NCBI GenBank assembly: GCA_029532415.1
Contig: JAQOTA010000059.1
Coordinates: 1,116,001-1,180,000 of the forward strand
Direction of reading: 5' to 3'
Length of the DNA stretch: 64,000 nt
Source of the DNA: Marasmius tenuissimus
Lineage: Eukaryota; Basidiomycota; Agaricomycetes; Agaricales; Marasmiaceae
Position 1 is the stretch's first letter, and the number at the start of each line of letters is the position of its first letter. Shown in pieces: positions 9,826 through 22,400 of the stretch. The notes beneath the pieces were generated by a model. The model had not been told where the DNA came from. It ran no database searches and worked only from the letters and a program-made list of their open reading frames with translations. A program made the position numbers and the translations under genes.

Positions 9826-11551
9826 ATGGGTATGGTCTCGTCATTCACTTGCTTGTTGAACGATCGACTTACCCTTGGGCCTTGACGAAAGACCCCGTCA
9901 GACCCGCACGACGATCATCAGAGATCCGATCCGAAAACTCGCAGATAGAGAGAGACACAGTCCTTTTGACTCGGTGGGGGATTGATGAAGGTTAGTTCAA
10001 CGTTGGCAAAAAAACATCATAGACATACTCTGATACCCATCATTTGACAGAATCTGGTCAGAGCATACTGATTCTGGTGCGAAATTGAATCCCACAAAAA
10101 CTCGAAGTTTCTATACTGACTAATATCCGTGTAGGTTACACCGTGGGGAGTCTCGACGTTCAATCTCACCACCGGAGCCTGGCGTAACCACAAAATCCAA
10201 AACGATTATCAGCGACCCACAAATGAAATTACTCAAAGACACGTGTTTGGAAACTCCGACTCAGCCATGGCTTCTTCAATGAGCCCTTATGTCGAGGGCG
10301 TCACAAGTCAACCCAGGGGGGGATCTGGCTTGATATCAAACACGAGCATCGATTCTGCCATCGAATCGTCACTGGGTTCTATTATCCCGATGTACTCAAG
10401 ATCTTCATCCCAAGACGCCAACGCTCCCGCCACACTTTCTGCTGGAGGAGCAAATCCCACAGTTCCAAATCACTATTGGTACTGGCAGACGACATGGTAC
10501 AGGATGGAAGTGTTGCTTTCGCAAGTCACAATGTAGAGCTGTGTTGCGCCGCTGAATTGCTGGACGCAGTGTCAGCGTACGTGCAGGCTGATAACCACTG
10601 GTCCTTCCCAACCCACTCACGTAGTAGTGGTGAAGGAGCGAGTCAGCGCCCGTTCAAACGGTTCCAAAACTGGTGGGCCACCCGGCAACCGTTTTGTAAT
10701 GCAAACGATGCGTTTCCACGAGCACCTTTGCCTCCACATTGCGGAGAACATTCTCCTGTGCTAGGCCCTAGTGACTGGCATGGCAGTTACGAGTCAATGA
10801 AGACAAAGGCGGGGAACAGGGTCAAGGACGTGCACTCAAGACTGCAGACAGAATGGACTAACCTTGTAGTGTGGTTGGGTGCTCTTGCTGCGTGAGTGAT
10901 TTCTCTCTCTCAGTGTGATTGGTCTGCACTACGTTGCCTGTCTGACTCATCCATGTGTATCTAGCATCGACTCGGCGATCTTTGCACTCACGCTGGAGTC
11001 CGCTGACATGGTTGTCAGCCAGGCAGCACGAACAATGGTTATTGCGTCGGGTATATGTGCCGTGTTTGGCATCCTCCTGGTGACATGGTTTATCTGGAAG
11101 TTTTGCTGGACGAGTGGTATTGCATTAGGGGATTTTGATGAATTCATGGTGACGGATCCTTTTGTTTTCTTCTTCTTCGAACAAATTCTTAGTCGACCTA
11201 CCATTACAGCGTCGTACTCTCGATGTAAATCACACCTACGTTTCCTTCGCACTTGGTTCCCGGATACCTGCCGTCCTCATGGTCATATCTGCGCTCAATC
11301 TAGCGGGATTCATGACCCTTGTCACATACAGTGCGTCGAGTGCCCTTTTCTGGTCTATTTGCCTACCTGTGGTGGTGGTGATGTGGGCGCAGTTCCCAAT
11401 CTGGGCCCTCTATAGAGTCGCCCCTCCTGTCACCGGGGGATTGAATGCATTCCGAGAAAAACTGAGAGCGAGATCTAGGAGTACTACTGTTACTACTAAT
11501 AGCCCTCCCTCATCGAAGTCTTTACCCGTTTCAACAACTTGTACCCCATAG
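9826..11551 (+). pseudogene. P-family membrane protein copy P1, decayed
   Basis: One of three related copies in this window (others at 25017 and 33287-38734) of an unrecognised fungal protein. It has a soluble N-terminal part, a conserved stretch ending in WLGALAA, then three or more hydrophobic segments (about 10990-11110 and 11250-11420). Exons are separated by GT-AG introns, for example 10892 to about 10964. Compared with P2, P1 has an extra five bases near 9878, a changed start region, and a four-base loss that creates TAG at 10534-10536 in the middle of a conserved exon. Introns are hard to place at 11180-11210. A shortened downstream product cannot be excluded. Function unknown. Confidence 0.6.
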
Positions 11552-11994
11552 CTAGCATGGACATTTCTTTCCTTCTCGTCAAATGATGGTTCTTAGACTA
11601 CGGATTCCTGATTGTATACTACCTATGTACCATCCGATTCAAGGCCGCTCTTGAATATTTACTTGTGCTGTTTTGCCGTTACCTGTATAATGTATAATGC
11701 ATACATTTTTAGGAACGATCTCGAGCAACACTCAAAATCTCCCCATCTTGTCAGAGACATTCGCAAAGATATATTCAAGGTAGTCAGGATCTCCAAAATG
11801 AAACTGTAAGGGAATAAGTACTTTTGTAGCCACAAGCGCCTGCCAGTGGAGTCTTCAAGCACCCATGACCACAGTTGGCGTGTGAAACTGTGTTAGGTAA
11901 CCCTGCTAGGTTTTCCCCTCAACCATCACCACCATCATCTCCTCCGCTCTCAAGCCTTCTGTGTATTTCTTCAGACCCCGTTAGAAACGGCACT

Positions 11995-12613
11995 TATGGA
12001 AGGTCCTTCGAGGCGCAGCCCCCTCATTCGGAATCACAACTTCCATCGAAGTCGAAACGTTCCCCGTACCGACGTACTCAGTCATCTTCTCCTATACGTG
12101 GGATCTAGGCGCACAAACCGCCTCCCAAGCTCTTATCGACTTCCAAAACTTCATCACCAACACTACAGATCTCCCGCATAAATTCGGAGGGGGGCTCACC
12201 TTTTCCAAAGGTACCAACCAAGGTGACCTCGTGTTCATCCTCATCGGCGGGTGGTACGGTCCCCAAGGCAAATTGGACGAAGTGTTGACTCAGTTTCTGG
12301 GGAAGATGCCAAAGCCGGCGACAAACGATAGGTTGGGGAACAGGACGTATATTGATAGCGTCAGAGAGTTGAGTGGGGGGTTGGATACGAGTAACGTTGC
12401 GGATGAGAGGGATACGTTTTATGCGAGATCGTTGATGACGCCGGTGGGGGACCTCTGAGTCCGGATGCAGCAAGGGCTTCTACGAAGCACATTTCAAATG
12501 AGGGGTTTCAAGCCAATATGCTATGTTCGTGCGATCTATCTTTGTCTATTATCCATTCATTCATTCCTTTCCTTCTCTAGGCATGGTTCATGCACGATGA
12601 GGATACACCATAC
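11995..12613 (+). pseudogene. AA7-type oxidase copy (b), fragment
   Basis: This matches exon 5, intron 5 and the first bases of exon 6 of the intact oxidase at 28787-30881. It opens with the LRGAAPSFGI-like motif region and runs through GGWYGPQGKLDE and FYARSLMTPVG. A one-base loss near 12450 then produces a TGA at 12456-12458. The intron 5 sequence is still recognisable (12520-12590), but similarity ends after GCATGGTTCATGCA. The FAD-attachment exons are absent. It lies 0.45 kb downstream of P1 on the same strand. Confidence 0.85.
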
Positions 12614-12763
12614 TATTGAATCTCGTTTCTCGTCATTTCTCTGGAAATTCACGATCGACTCGGACTCCAAGCTTTCTTGCCCTACGTGCCCTGTCATCGT
12701 TGTTCCAAACGCGGTGGGGTATTGGCCTTGAGATTCGTAGAATCGTAACAATACTATGAAGTC

Positions 12764-13183
12764 TCAGGTCTCAGGGCCCATGCGAGGTTCGCCCCGAACA
12801 AGCCGCGAATTGCTACTGCCTACGATGACATCAAAGTCCGGGGGCCCGGGGATCTCCGGTGTATCGTTTTCTCTTTCTGTGGTTCTGCTCAGTAGCCATG
12901 ATGAAGAGTAGTTGACGTTGAACGGTATCTTCAAGACTTCCAATTGTCGGTCGGAGAACGTGGGTGGAGCCGTTGAGTCCTGAGATAGGCAAGCAATTAC
13001 GGAGTACCTAGTAGGCCCTTCATGATGGTCCTTTACCTCAAGACTCATGAACAGAGGGGTTAGGGAAGTCTGAATCATGGCATCAATATTGGCATTGACA
13101 AGTGCGGCATCGCGCTTGTATGGAGCAGCGAGAGTAAGAGCTGATGCAGCAGAGACAACGATGAGGAAGCAGTTGAATCGCAT
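12764..13183 (-). CDS. Small secreted protein, unknown function
   Basis: The ATG at 13183 opens a signal peptide (hydrophobic core FLIVVSAASALTLA) followed by a Lys-Arg site that could be cut by a Kex2-type protease. The unspliced frame is 139 residues. A 57-base segment within it (about 12986-13042) starts GTAAAG and ends CTCAG, so it may be an intron whose removal keeps the frame and gives about 120 residues. The mature part is low in cysteine, unlike a hydrophobin or typical cysteine-rich effector. A related fragment sits at 14262-14362. No family was recognised. Confidence 0.55.
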   Translation of the reverse strand: MRFNCFLIVVSAASALTLAAPYKRDAALVNANIDAMIQTSLTPLFMSLEVKDHHEGPTRYSVIACLSQDSTAPPTFSDRQLEVLKIPFNVNYSSSWLLSRTTERENDTPEIPGPPDFDVIVGSSNSRLVRGEPRMGPET

Positions 13184-13269
13184 TTGTTGAGGGTCAAATG
13201 GATACTGAGATTTGCCGGAGTATCCCGGGATTTATAGGAAGAGAAAAGCCCTCTATACAGTCTCACCAT

Positions 13270-14261
13270 TCATATTGAGTCACATCCTGAGAGCGAGAGG
13301 CACCCCATCGATTGTCGAATCACATTTTCAGCTTGCAAAGATGTAACTTGCAGTTTGAGTGGCGTATAGTGTGCTGACGGTGGCCACGACACAACCACAA
13401 CCATACCGGATTGAGCTATGTTTCGTTAAAAACTGAATGGTGGTGAACAAAAAATGAAAAGATCAGACGTACTTGGCACGGATAGTTCAATTTCTAGAAT
13501 GGGTGTGCGATCCGGCGTGAAGATTTCGTTATTTGCTGAAAAAGGAGATCATACGTGTCCTGAGTCTATGATTTCAGCTAAATAGTCCTGCCATAGTCCG
13601 GGGCCTTTAGTGCGACTATATGAAGGTAGGGTTTTTGAGGTGTCCGGTGGCGCTGAGAAAATTGTGTATTACAATTTCCCCTTGTATAGACCAAGGGATC
13701 CGGAGGGCGAAACAAAGAAAATGTATGTTCCGAACGGCAATGGATCGAATCGATCGGAGAGACATCGGTGTCCACACCAATGTACGAGCTTATAGTCAGT
13801 TAATTCTGAAGCCGATTGCCTGTCAGATTCACCTTTGAATGTATCCAACACCCCATTTCCTTTTCACCCTTCGGTGGAGGTGCCTTGATCCAACATGGCA
13901 CCCGTTAAACTTGCGCTGCGAGAGGCAGATCGACAATCTCGGCCCTCGACTCAATATCACAGATTCAGGCAAATCGAACGAGTACATACACGGATTGATT
14001 CATGAGAATGTCAACAGACCTGCACGATGGTTCCGACCCGCTGCGACGACAACAGCTCTCTTTGTCAAATCTTCAGTTCACGTGCTTCAGCCTTTGAGCT
14101 ATCAAAAACCTGACCGGCGGAGCGAGAAGCACATACAATCATTTGACTCGGGCTTGTGGTCGTAGTCGCTTCTCCTCCTTTACTGACCAAATTGAAATGT
14201 ACAGTGTGAGTTTCGTTAACCAGAACCTTTGGTACAAACCAGTGCATGATGCATGATGTTC
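13270..14261. other. No gene recognised
   Basis: Only short unsupported reading frames on both strands. No repeat or RNA gene was noticed. Confidence 0.4.
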
Positions 14262-14362
14262 TGACGGGAGGTTCGCTGCGGATTACCACTGCCCACCATG
14301 ATACAATGCCCGGGGATCTTTGGTCTGTCTTTTCCTTTTTTTATGGTTCTGCTCGATAGATT
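14262..14362 (-). pseudogene. Fragment related to the secreted protein at 12764-13183
   Basis: On the minus strand this resembles the 3' end of the secreted-protein gene. Shared blocks include GAGCAGAACCA, GATCCCCGGGC and GGGCAGTGGTAA (GGCAGTAGCAA in the gene). It lacks the signal-peptide part. Confidence 0.55.
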
Positions 14363-14927
14363 GTGAGTATTGGGATCATGACGCTATCTATCATCGGTCA
14401 GATAATCGTACGTTGTCTTCTCATTCCGTATGGCTTAGCGCCCGTTCGTTGGTGCGAAAATAATAGAAATCCGACTGCTTCGATTCTGACAACACGGTCC
14501 CTCTCTTCTTTTTTATCTCCGCAGCGCAAGACTCTGTTATTGGCACAGCAACATAGAAGACTGGATGACTTTACAGGAATCTAATTTTGAAATCCTGTTC
14601 GGCACATGGACCGTGTTTCTCTTTCCTCCGGTAGAGGTTTGAGATCCTGCTTTTTTTGATTTAGGTGTTGCTGTTGTGCTGTGCATTCACCACCGTGATT
14701 GGACATAAAAACATCGTGTTTGATATGTTTTCCTCCGAGAAGATTTTATGAAGACATTCATGATTCATTGATTAGCGTCCAGACCGATGGATCCGATGAT
14801 AACTCACGGCACGTTGTTACTGCGTTGATCGTCGGAACCGCTCGGCGCTGTGAGAACCTGATTTGGGCGCCTACTGTGATGTTTCATGAACATGTTTCCG
14901 AGCAGTGCTGCCATTGATGCTCGCGAG
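14363..14927. other. No gene recognised (left flank of Copia-B)
   Basis: No convincing coding sequence. The last five bases of the flank (14928-14932, AAATT) are the left target-site duplication of Copia-B. Confidence 0.4.
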
Positions 14928-14932
14928 AAATT

Positions 14933-15450
14933 TGTTGAACATGATGGATATCATGTGATACACTGTTGACGAGTTGTTTACGTGTCACACTATTTATAGA
15001 GCTACGCCTCTAGAACACTTGCGTTCTCATGCAAGTACTACATCTCTGTCTACGTATCTTACTATGTACATCTAGTTTCATCATATATGACACTATAGAC
15101 AGTCGCTATCCAATAGCATAAGTAGAGCCTCCAATACATGAGGCAAACACGACTATGCTCACCAAGCATACTACCATTCATGGTAGAAGTACTTACACAG
15201 TACTAATGTCTTTTACGCCTTTAGGGCCGAATACCTACTTCTAGTAGTAGTTTCAGTTAGTGTAATACTCATTACATGTACCAGAAACTTATGTATAAAA
15301 GACTGGACAAAAGGCCTTAAGCCTTAGGACAATCTACTTGATTATCGCCTCTTCTCAAGCATCTCTAGACTACAAGAACACTCTGTGTATTACCCATGTG
15401 AGGTTTACTTCGTTATACCCACTGTGCACTTTAACTATGCTGGCTCATCA
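14933..15450 (+). repeat. 5' LTR of Copia-B
   Basis: 518 bp, from TGTTGAACATG to GGCTCATCA. It has a TATA-like GTATAAAAG in its 3' half. Confidence 0.95.
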
Positions 15451-15463
15451 GGTTATGGGCCCC
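15451..15463 (+). promoter_or_regulatory. Primer-binding site of Copia-B
   Basis: GGTTATGGGCCCC immediately after the LTR, the same half-tRNA-Met complement as in families A and C. Confidence 0.85.
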
Positions 15464-16471
15464 GCAAGCGGTGGTCAGGTCGATGTTATGATCGGAGTAG
15501 CCTAGCTCCCGTGTGTCGCCACCATCCTAGCGGACGACCTGTAACCTACAGGGGTTATGGAAGTCTCTAGCGATGTCGGGCTTGTCATCGTCTGGTGTCA
15601 AGGTCAAAGGGTTGTTAGTTCCCTTTACACCTATCCACTTCGTCCCTGTACTGTTGCATGTTGCACAAACGCATGTACATACTGTCTTGGCTTCATCTTC
15701 TTCGGCATAGACCTATCCGCGTATGCGGCTCTGTCTCCCTGCTGATAACCCGGATTGGGCTTTGATCTTATATTATCACTGCCTAATGCCGATGAAAACC
15801 AATGGTTGGCGATGATCCTCACCATGAGGCATCGTTTAGGGGTCTATGGGGTTGTGCTTATAAACCAACTCGCCATGATTCCTGACGGCCGAAAGACCGG
15901 GCATGATATACATGCTGGGAGATTTGATCTCCTTACAACTAGGTTTTGATACTATACAATTTTACGGTATCACATGGCCATTTTAGTATGTACAGGGACT
16001 CCCCTCCCGATGACCCCTCTCTTCCACGTTATTGTTAAACTCTAGCTCACCTATGATTGCTTTCTGGTCACCAACATGCCTAAGGCAGAGGGTGCATGAA
16101 CTCAATTCATATGGATGACTAGGTTTAATAATAACTTTCTATGGGTCATTCGGGCAGTATGAGCTGATCACTCATACTTTTGCTAGTCTGGGGTTGAGAC
16201 CAGATAGCACGATGGGACACCAGACACCGATACACACTGGGAACGTTGTAAGACCCTAGCAATTGGGCAGGGCTTCGTAACCAGATTAACTCCCCTGCAC
16301 TACCTGCACGCGGTACACCCCATGATCTGCTTGACGCATACAGCCTGTTAAAAGTCCTAGACCTTTGGAGCATTTCTCGGTGTGCATCGAACCCTATTTA
16401 TTTATGGGTGCTTCCTAGAAGCCTTTGTCGATTGACACTCTCTTGGCTCCACCCTTCTATATTTGAAGAGT
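15464..16471 (+). other. Untranslated leader of Copia-B
   Basis: About 1 kb between the primer-binding site and the gag ATG with no convincing reading frame. By position it would hold packaging and dimerisation signals; none can be pointed to from sequence alone. Confidence 0.5.
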
Positions 16472-19400
16472 ATGCTCACGGGACTTTTGGCAGACCTCAA
16501 TATGTCTCAATCTGGATCTAGGTCTGCTTCTCATTCCCCAAGTAGTAACCCCCCAACGACGTTTGTTCGCAATATGCCGGGATACACTTTAGGAACAGAA
16601 GTAGAAAATTCTGTAGAAGTTTTTAACTACAATACGGAACCGTTGTACTCTCAGGTTGCGGACAGCAACTTTCCTGCTGGGTCAGGAGGAATCAGTATCA
16701 TTCCAGTTTTGCTAGATGATGGTTCGAATTTCGAAGATTGGTACCGATTACTTGAGGGTTACCTCTTTACCCAAGGCATACCTCAAGCCTTGGATGAAGA
16801 AATGCCTGAAACATCCTCTCCTGCTACTTCAGGGGAAGCTACCGCTCTAACTGAGTGGACTTCTAGGCGTAACAAAGTAATTGGTATTATCAAAATGCGA
16901 ACTCGTCGTGCTCACGACGCGCATGTTGATAAAACTTCGGTAGTTTCAACCTTATCTAAACTCAAATCTACATTTGGAGTTCAATCTTCTTCAAAGATGA
17001 TGAACCTGTATACGGACTTGCATAACGTCCAACTTCCTGAACACCTTAATCCAGTCCCAGGAATCAGTTACATGCTGACTGTTCGGGACCAACTTAAGGA
17101 TCATGGAGTAGATATTGCGGACGACTTGCTGTGCCTTATGATCACAGCAAAGCTTAATGAAAAGCGCTGGCAGCTTTTCAAGCAGCAAGTATCCCGTATG
17201 AAGAAGGAAGAACTTAAACCTACCGATTTGATTGCTGCAATTATGAATGAATGGAATAGAAGGAATGGAATTCATTCTGGTCCTGCTGCCTACACCGCCC
17301 ATAATGCCAAAATTTCTGGTGTTAATAGATTTAATTCTCCTCCCAAATGGTCTGATCAGTCTCGTTCTGGTACTTCTGCGAATCAAAAGAAGAATAATAA
17401 TAAAAACAACAACCAGAACCAGAACAATCAGAACCAAGGTGGATCTTCTCCCAAGAAAGGGAAGAAGAAAGGAGGAAAGGGCAAAGGAAAAGGCAAAGGA
17501 AAGAAGAAGGATACTCATAAAGGGGGACAACAATCGCACACTGCGGTATTTGAACCTTCTGAGAAACCTTCTGAATACCAGAATCGAATTAATGCAGTAA
17601 ACGAGCAAATTAGCTCAGTTTTTGAACGTGAAATGGCTGGGCCAGTAAACGTTCATATGTCCTACCACTACCCCACTGGTAGCACATCTGCACCAAACCC
17701 GTTCCAAGACACGTATGATTTTCAACAAGCACGACTAGAAGAGAGAATCGCTGCTGACAGAGAAGGTCGTACTGAACGACACATCTCTGTACAAGAATGG
17801 AACAATAGACGAACTGTTCAACTAGATGAACAGGTTCGACAAGTAGAAGAAGCTATTGCTTCGGCTACTACTTCCAATTCAAACATAGACAGTGATGGAG
17901 ACGAGATACCATCTTTGGTGTACATCTCTGATACTCCAACAGAACCTGATAGTGACTCTTCATCTGATCATTCTTCAAATGATAGTCATACATGTTCTGT
18001 ATACTCTTATGGCGCGCATAGTAATGAAGAAATTATCTTCACAATGCCACGACGAGAGGTGACACCTAATCATACTTCGCCTGCGGACGAAGTTGACCAA
18101 GGTGAGAATCTCAAAGTGGCACCACCCACACAAGAAGACATGCGTGTAACAGTTTCAACACCTCCTGACGATTATGGACCATGGGCAGATTCTATGTTTC
18201 CTAGGAACCACGCCGATCTTGTTCATTTGTTCAGACCAGAAAACTATTCTCAAGATGGAGATGACATAACAAAGCCACCTCTCATCAATAGAAAAGTTGA
18301 ATGGCGATTCTTACAAGAATACAAAGAACAACATGACAACTTGATGCGACGAGTTAACCTTAGAAATAATAGACCACATATAATAAATGGGATTAGACTC
18401 CCAATTCCTGTCGTCGAAGAGTTCCGAGACTTCGGAGATCAGACGACTAACGACATAGCATTAAAGGAATCCATGATCAGAATGTGTTATAAATTAATAC
18501 GCAATTCACCAGACCATAATCTTTGGATCTGGATTCTGATCAGGACCAGAGAATATGTCGTTATGTATGCTATTAGAAGAGATGCAGTGCATAATATGAC
18601 ACCTCGTCAAGCTCTTCATGAATTGCGCATACAACAAAGGATATTACATGTGGAAACAGTAGAAGATACCAAGTTCACGCTTCATTACGAATACCAAACC
18701 TGGAACCTTCAACACCTATCGACGGTTATAGCTGAAATCAATAATAAAAATTGGATCAGCACCGTTGAAGATTTTGTTCAACGAGTAAAAAATCCTCGTT
18801 CAACTTCGGTGGATGAAGCCTTCCGAGTCAATAAGAAGAACTTCACACTTCCTATACAAGTGTTGAATCCTATCTTCTGGCATTCGTTAGTCAAGCTTGG
18901 TTTTGAAGGGAAATGGTTATTTGGAACGACAGACATAAGAGCGAGTCAATTTAGAACATCTCAATGGAGACAACCAGGGTTTAATAGGCGCTGGATTCGC
19001 TTTATCCCTCACCTTAGTCTTCCAGATGTTCATAACTGGCACACGCACTTGTACAAATGGATGAACAACATTAGAATGTCTGTTCCCATGACTCAGGCTG
19101 ACATTCCTTGAAGAGAACTTGAGGGTGGTCGTTTCAATGAACGACCAAGAACATACCCTGGAGATTTCATGGAATTAGCCGAGTCACTTAATCGTTCCAA
19201 ATCTCCACTCCCTACTACCCATGAATACATAAATCGCCCCGCAACTACACCACCTCGAGTACGACAATGGCAGGACCAAATCGTTCACACACCTCCAAGC
19301 TCTCCCGAATCTTTTTATGGCATACAATCCTTAGAGGAGGATTACATTGAAGTACCTTCTCGACCAACCACTGCTCCACCTGATCAACCGGAAAGACTTA

Positions 19401-22400
19401 GTCCGGTAGATGAACAACCTGAGGTTGACCCCTGGGTTACATCTCCAAGTGATCCCCGAAACTCTCAATTCGAGAATTACGGACCTGCAGTAATTGGACT
19501 AAGGACCAATGGAATGCCCTTACACGTTGCTAATGGCACGAGTATTGGCAATATTACTATGGTTGTTAATGACAATCAACCATATCAAGCCACGAGATTC
19601 ATTCAATGGCAGAACTATAAACGTCAATTGGAAGCTTGGATAGAAGTTGAAGACGCCGCTAATCAACGTTATCAAGAAGAACTCAGAACAAGACGAGAGC
19701 ATCTTGTTCGTCAAGGATTCCAAAATCAGAATCAAGAACCGCTTCAATGGCATGAACGGTACTTTGATGATAATGATTATGGAGATGGCCTTGAAGGAGT
19801 TGATAACGATTGGGCTGAAAGCAACGATCGTGGAGACTGGCAAGTTTTTCAAAGTTCTAATAGTCAAACTTTCACTAAATCCTCGATGCAGAACTATCAT
19901 ATCCTAAGGAACTCAGTACCAAGGAAATGTAGTATTACTTCTGTATATGCAACGACGAAATATAAGTCGTTTTCTGCTGCATTTTCGAGTGATTGTGAAG
20001 TGAGAAATACGCAAAATGCCTGGCTACTTGATAGTGGGGCATCAGCGCATATGACTCCGTATAAAACGGATTTCTCAGACTATCAGACTTTAGAAATGCC
20101 AATAGGTCTTACTACATCAGCGGGTGATAAAGCAAATGTGCAAATAGTAGGCTATGGTACTGTCCTCATCCGACACACCAATAGCGCAGGAGTGACGCAA
20201 GTCACAAAGTTATACCCAGTGATAATCCCGACAGCCCACATCGTTTAATCTCTAGTGGGAAGTTCCGGAGTATAGGTTACTATACTTTACTGGACTCTTC
20301 AGAGACTTCGATCTGGAGCAAGAAAGATGATTCTCTTTTAATGAGCTTTTACCCAAGCCATAAAGATGATCCTTTACGATGGATGAACGCGAAGGTTCTT
20401 GTGGGAGAAACTTCCTTCACATCTGTTGTATCTTTCAATACTTCTGAATTATGGCACAGACGTATGGGACACTGTGATCCCAGAGTCTTAGGAAAATTAA
20501 TGGATAATGTTAAAGGGCTTCCAACAAAGTTGGTTACTTCGAAGGGAGAAACGAAACCATGCCGAGGCTGCGCCAAAGGCAAAATGGTTGCCAAATCGTA
20601 CCCTTTATCCTCTAAACGAGCTAAGGAGCCTCTTGAGCTCGTGCACGGTGATTTGATAGAATATCCAACTCGCTCTTACTATCAAAACGAATATGCTTTA
20701 ACCTTATTCGATGATGCAACATCATACGGATGGGTATATCCAATTCATAAAAAGAGCGATACAGATCAGAAATTGCACAATTGGCTAGCTCTTGTGGAGC
20801 ACCAGACTAATAAAAAGGTCAAAAGTGTGCATTTCGATCGAGGGGGAGAATTCTTTTCAAATGAACAATGGGACTGGTATAACTCTCTAGGAATATTTCC
20901 ACAAAGAGGTTCACCCAACGTGCATGAACAGAATGGACGAGCAGAAAGATTTAATCGTACACTACGAGAAAAATCTGAAGCCATGCGCTTTCAGGCTTGT
21001 GCACCTGAAAACTGGTGGGAATTTGCAATTCTCACAGCCGTCCATATCTACAATAGAACTCCTATTCGTTCAAGGAAATACAGAACTCCAGTTGAGTTGT
21101 TTGAGAATAAGAAGCCTGATGTTTCATACTTCAGGACGTTCGGATGTGGCGCATATGCATACATACCGAAACGTAAAAATAAGCTTGCTCCACACTCTGA
21201 AGCAATGATCTTCATTGGTTACGAGAGCGGATCAAAAGCTTATCGATTCTTTCGAACAACCAACAATTCTGTATACATTACTCCACAAGCAGTTTTCGAT
21301 GAGAACTGGTTTCCTAAATGTCAGAAAGAAGTGCCCGGATCCATAGAGTTTGATAAAACCGACAAACCTGTCCGGTCTATACCCTTTCCAACGTACCCGT
21401 ATGATGGCCATGAAGATCATCACAATGATGATGATTTCTTCAATCCTCCACCTCCACCAGGATCAGATGATGACGATCATCAGCCTGGGGGAGATCCTCC
21501 CTTGGATCCTATCCCGGATGATAAAAGCGATGATGTGCACAACGGCAATCATCCAAATACTGATGGATTCGGATCACCGAAAGGCTCCGATCACAATCCT
21601 AATCAGTATGGTCCGGATCCACGGTCTGCTGGTTCTTCTGGATGGACAAATCCATTTGGATTTCGCCAAGCTGACTATGATGAGTGGGAGAACTTACGAG
21701 CTCCTCCACCAGCAGCTGTCAGAAGAAACCCTCCAAGAAATAGAGTAACTCCCAACCGTCCATTTAATGTTTACGGAAATCGACATCCTGCTGAGATCGA
21801 ACGTGATATCGAATCTCAAGCACGCTGGCAAAGTCAGATTAATCCGACAAATGAACCTGAAACAATACCAAATAGGGTTCCTGATCCAGCCGCTCCTATG
21901 GACACGGATGACGATATGAGCGATCTTGCTCAGCAAGGGGGAGAAAATTACTTGGTTTACTTGCTGAATAACGGTCATCAACTATATGGTCTTCAAGCCA
22001 GTAGTTATGATAACGTTCGTGAATGGACATACAAACAAGTCCAGAAGCAGCATGCAGACTGGAATTACAATCACTCAAAGATAGAAACGTCTTTGATGTG
22101 GTAACACTACCCAAAGGCCGAAAAGCGGTAAAATCCCGCTGGGTATTTGACATCAAGTCTGATGGCCGTAAAAAGGCAAGACTTGTTGCGAAAGGATTTT
22201 CGCAGAAACAAGGGATAGACTATAACGAGTTGTTCTCTCCTGTGGTACGATTCGAAACCGTACGACTTCTATTGGCACTAGCAGCACTTGAAGATTGGGA
22301 GATCTCTGCGCTAGACGTTAAAACAGCATTTCTTTATGGTGCCTTAGATGAGGAGATCTACATGGAACAACCTGAAGGCTTCGTTACGGACTCCAGCAAG

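Noticed and set aside
13578..13851. Several overlapping frames of 60 to 72 codons on both strands
   Set aside because: All are short, mutually overlapping and without motifs; typical of chance in moderately GC-rich DNA.
16146..16373. Open frame in the Copia-B leader, minus strand
   Set aside because: No known motif, antisense to the element, and located in the expected untranslated leader.
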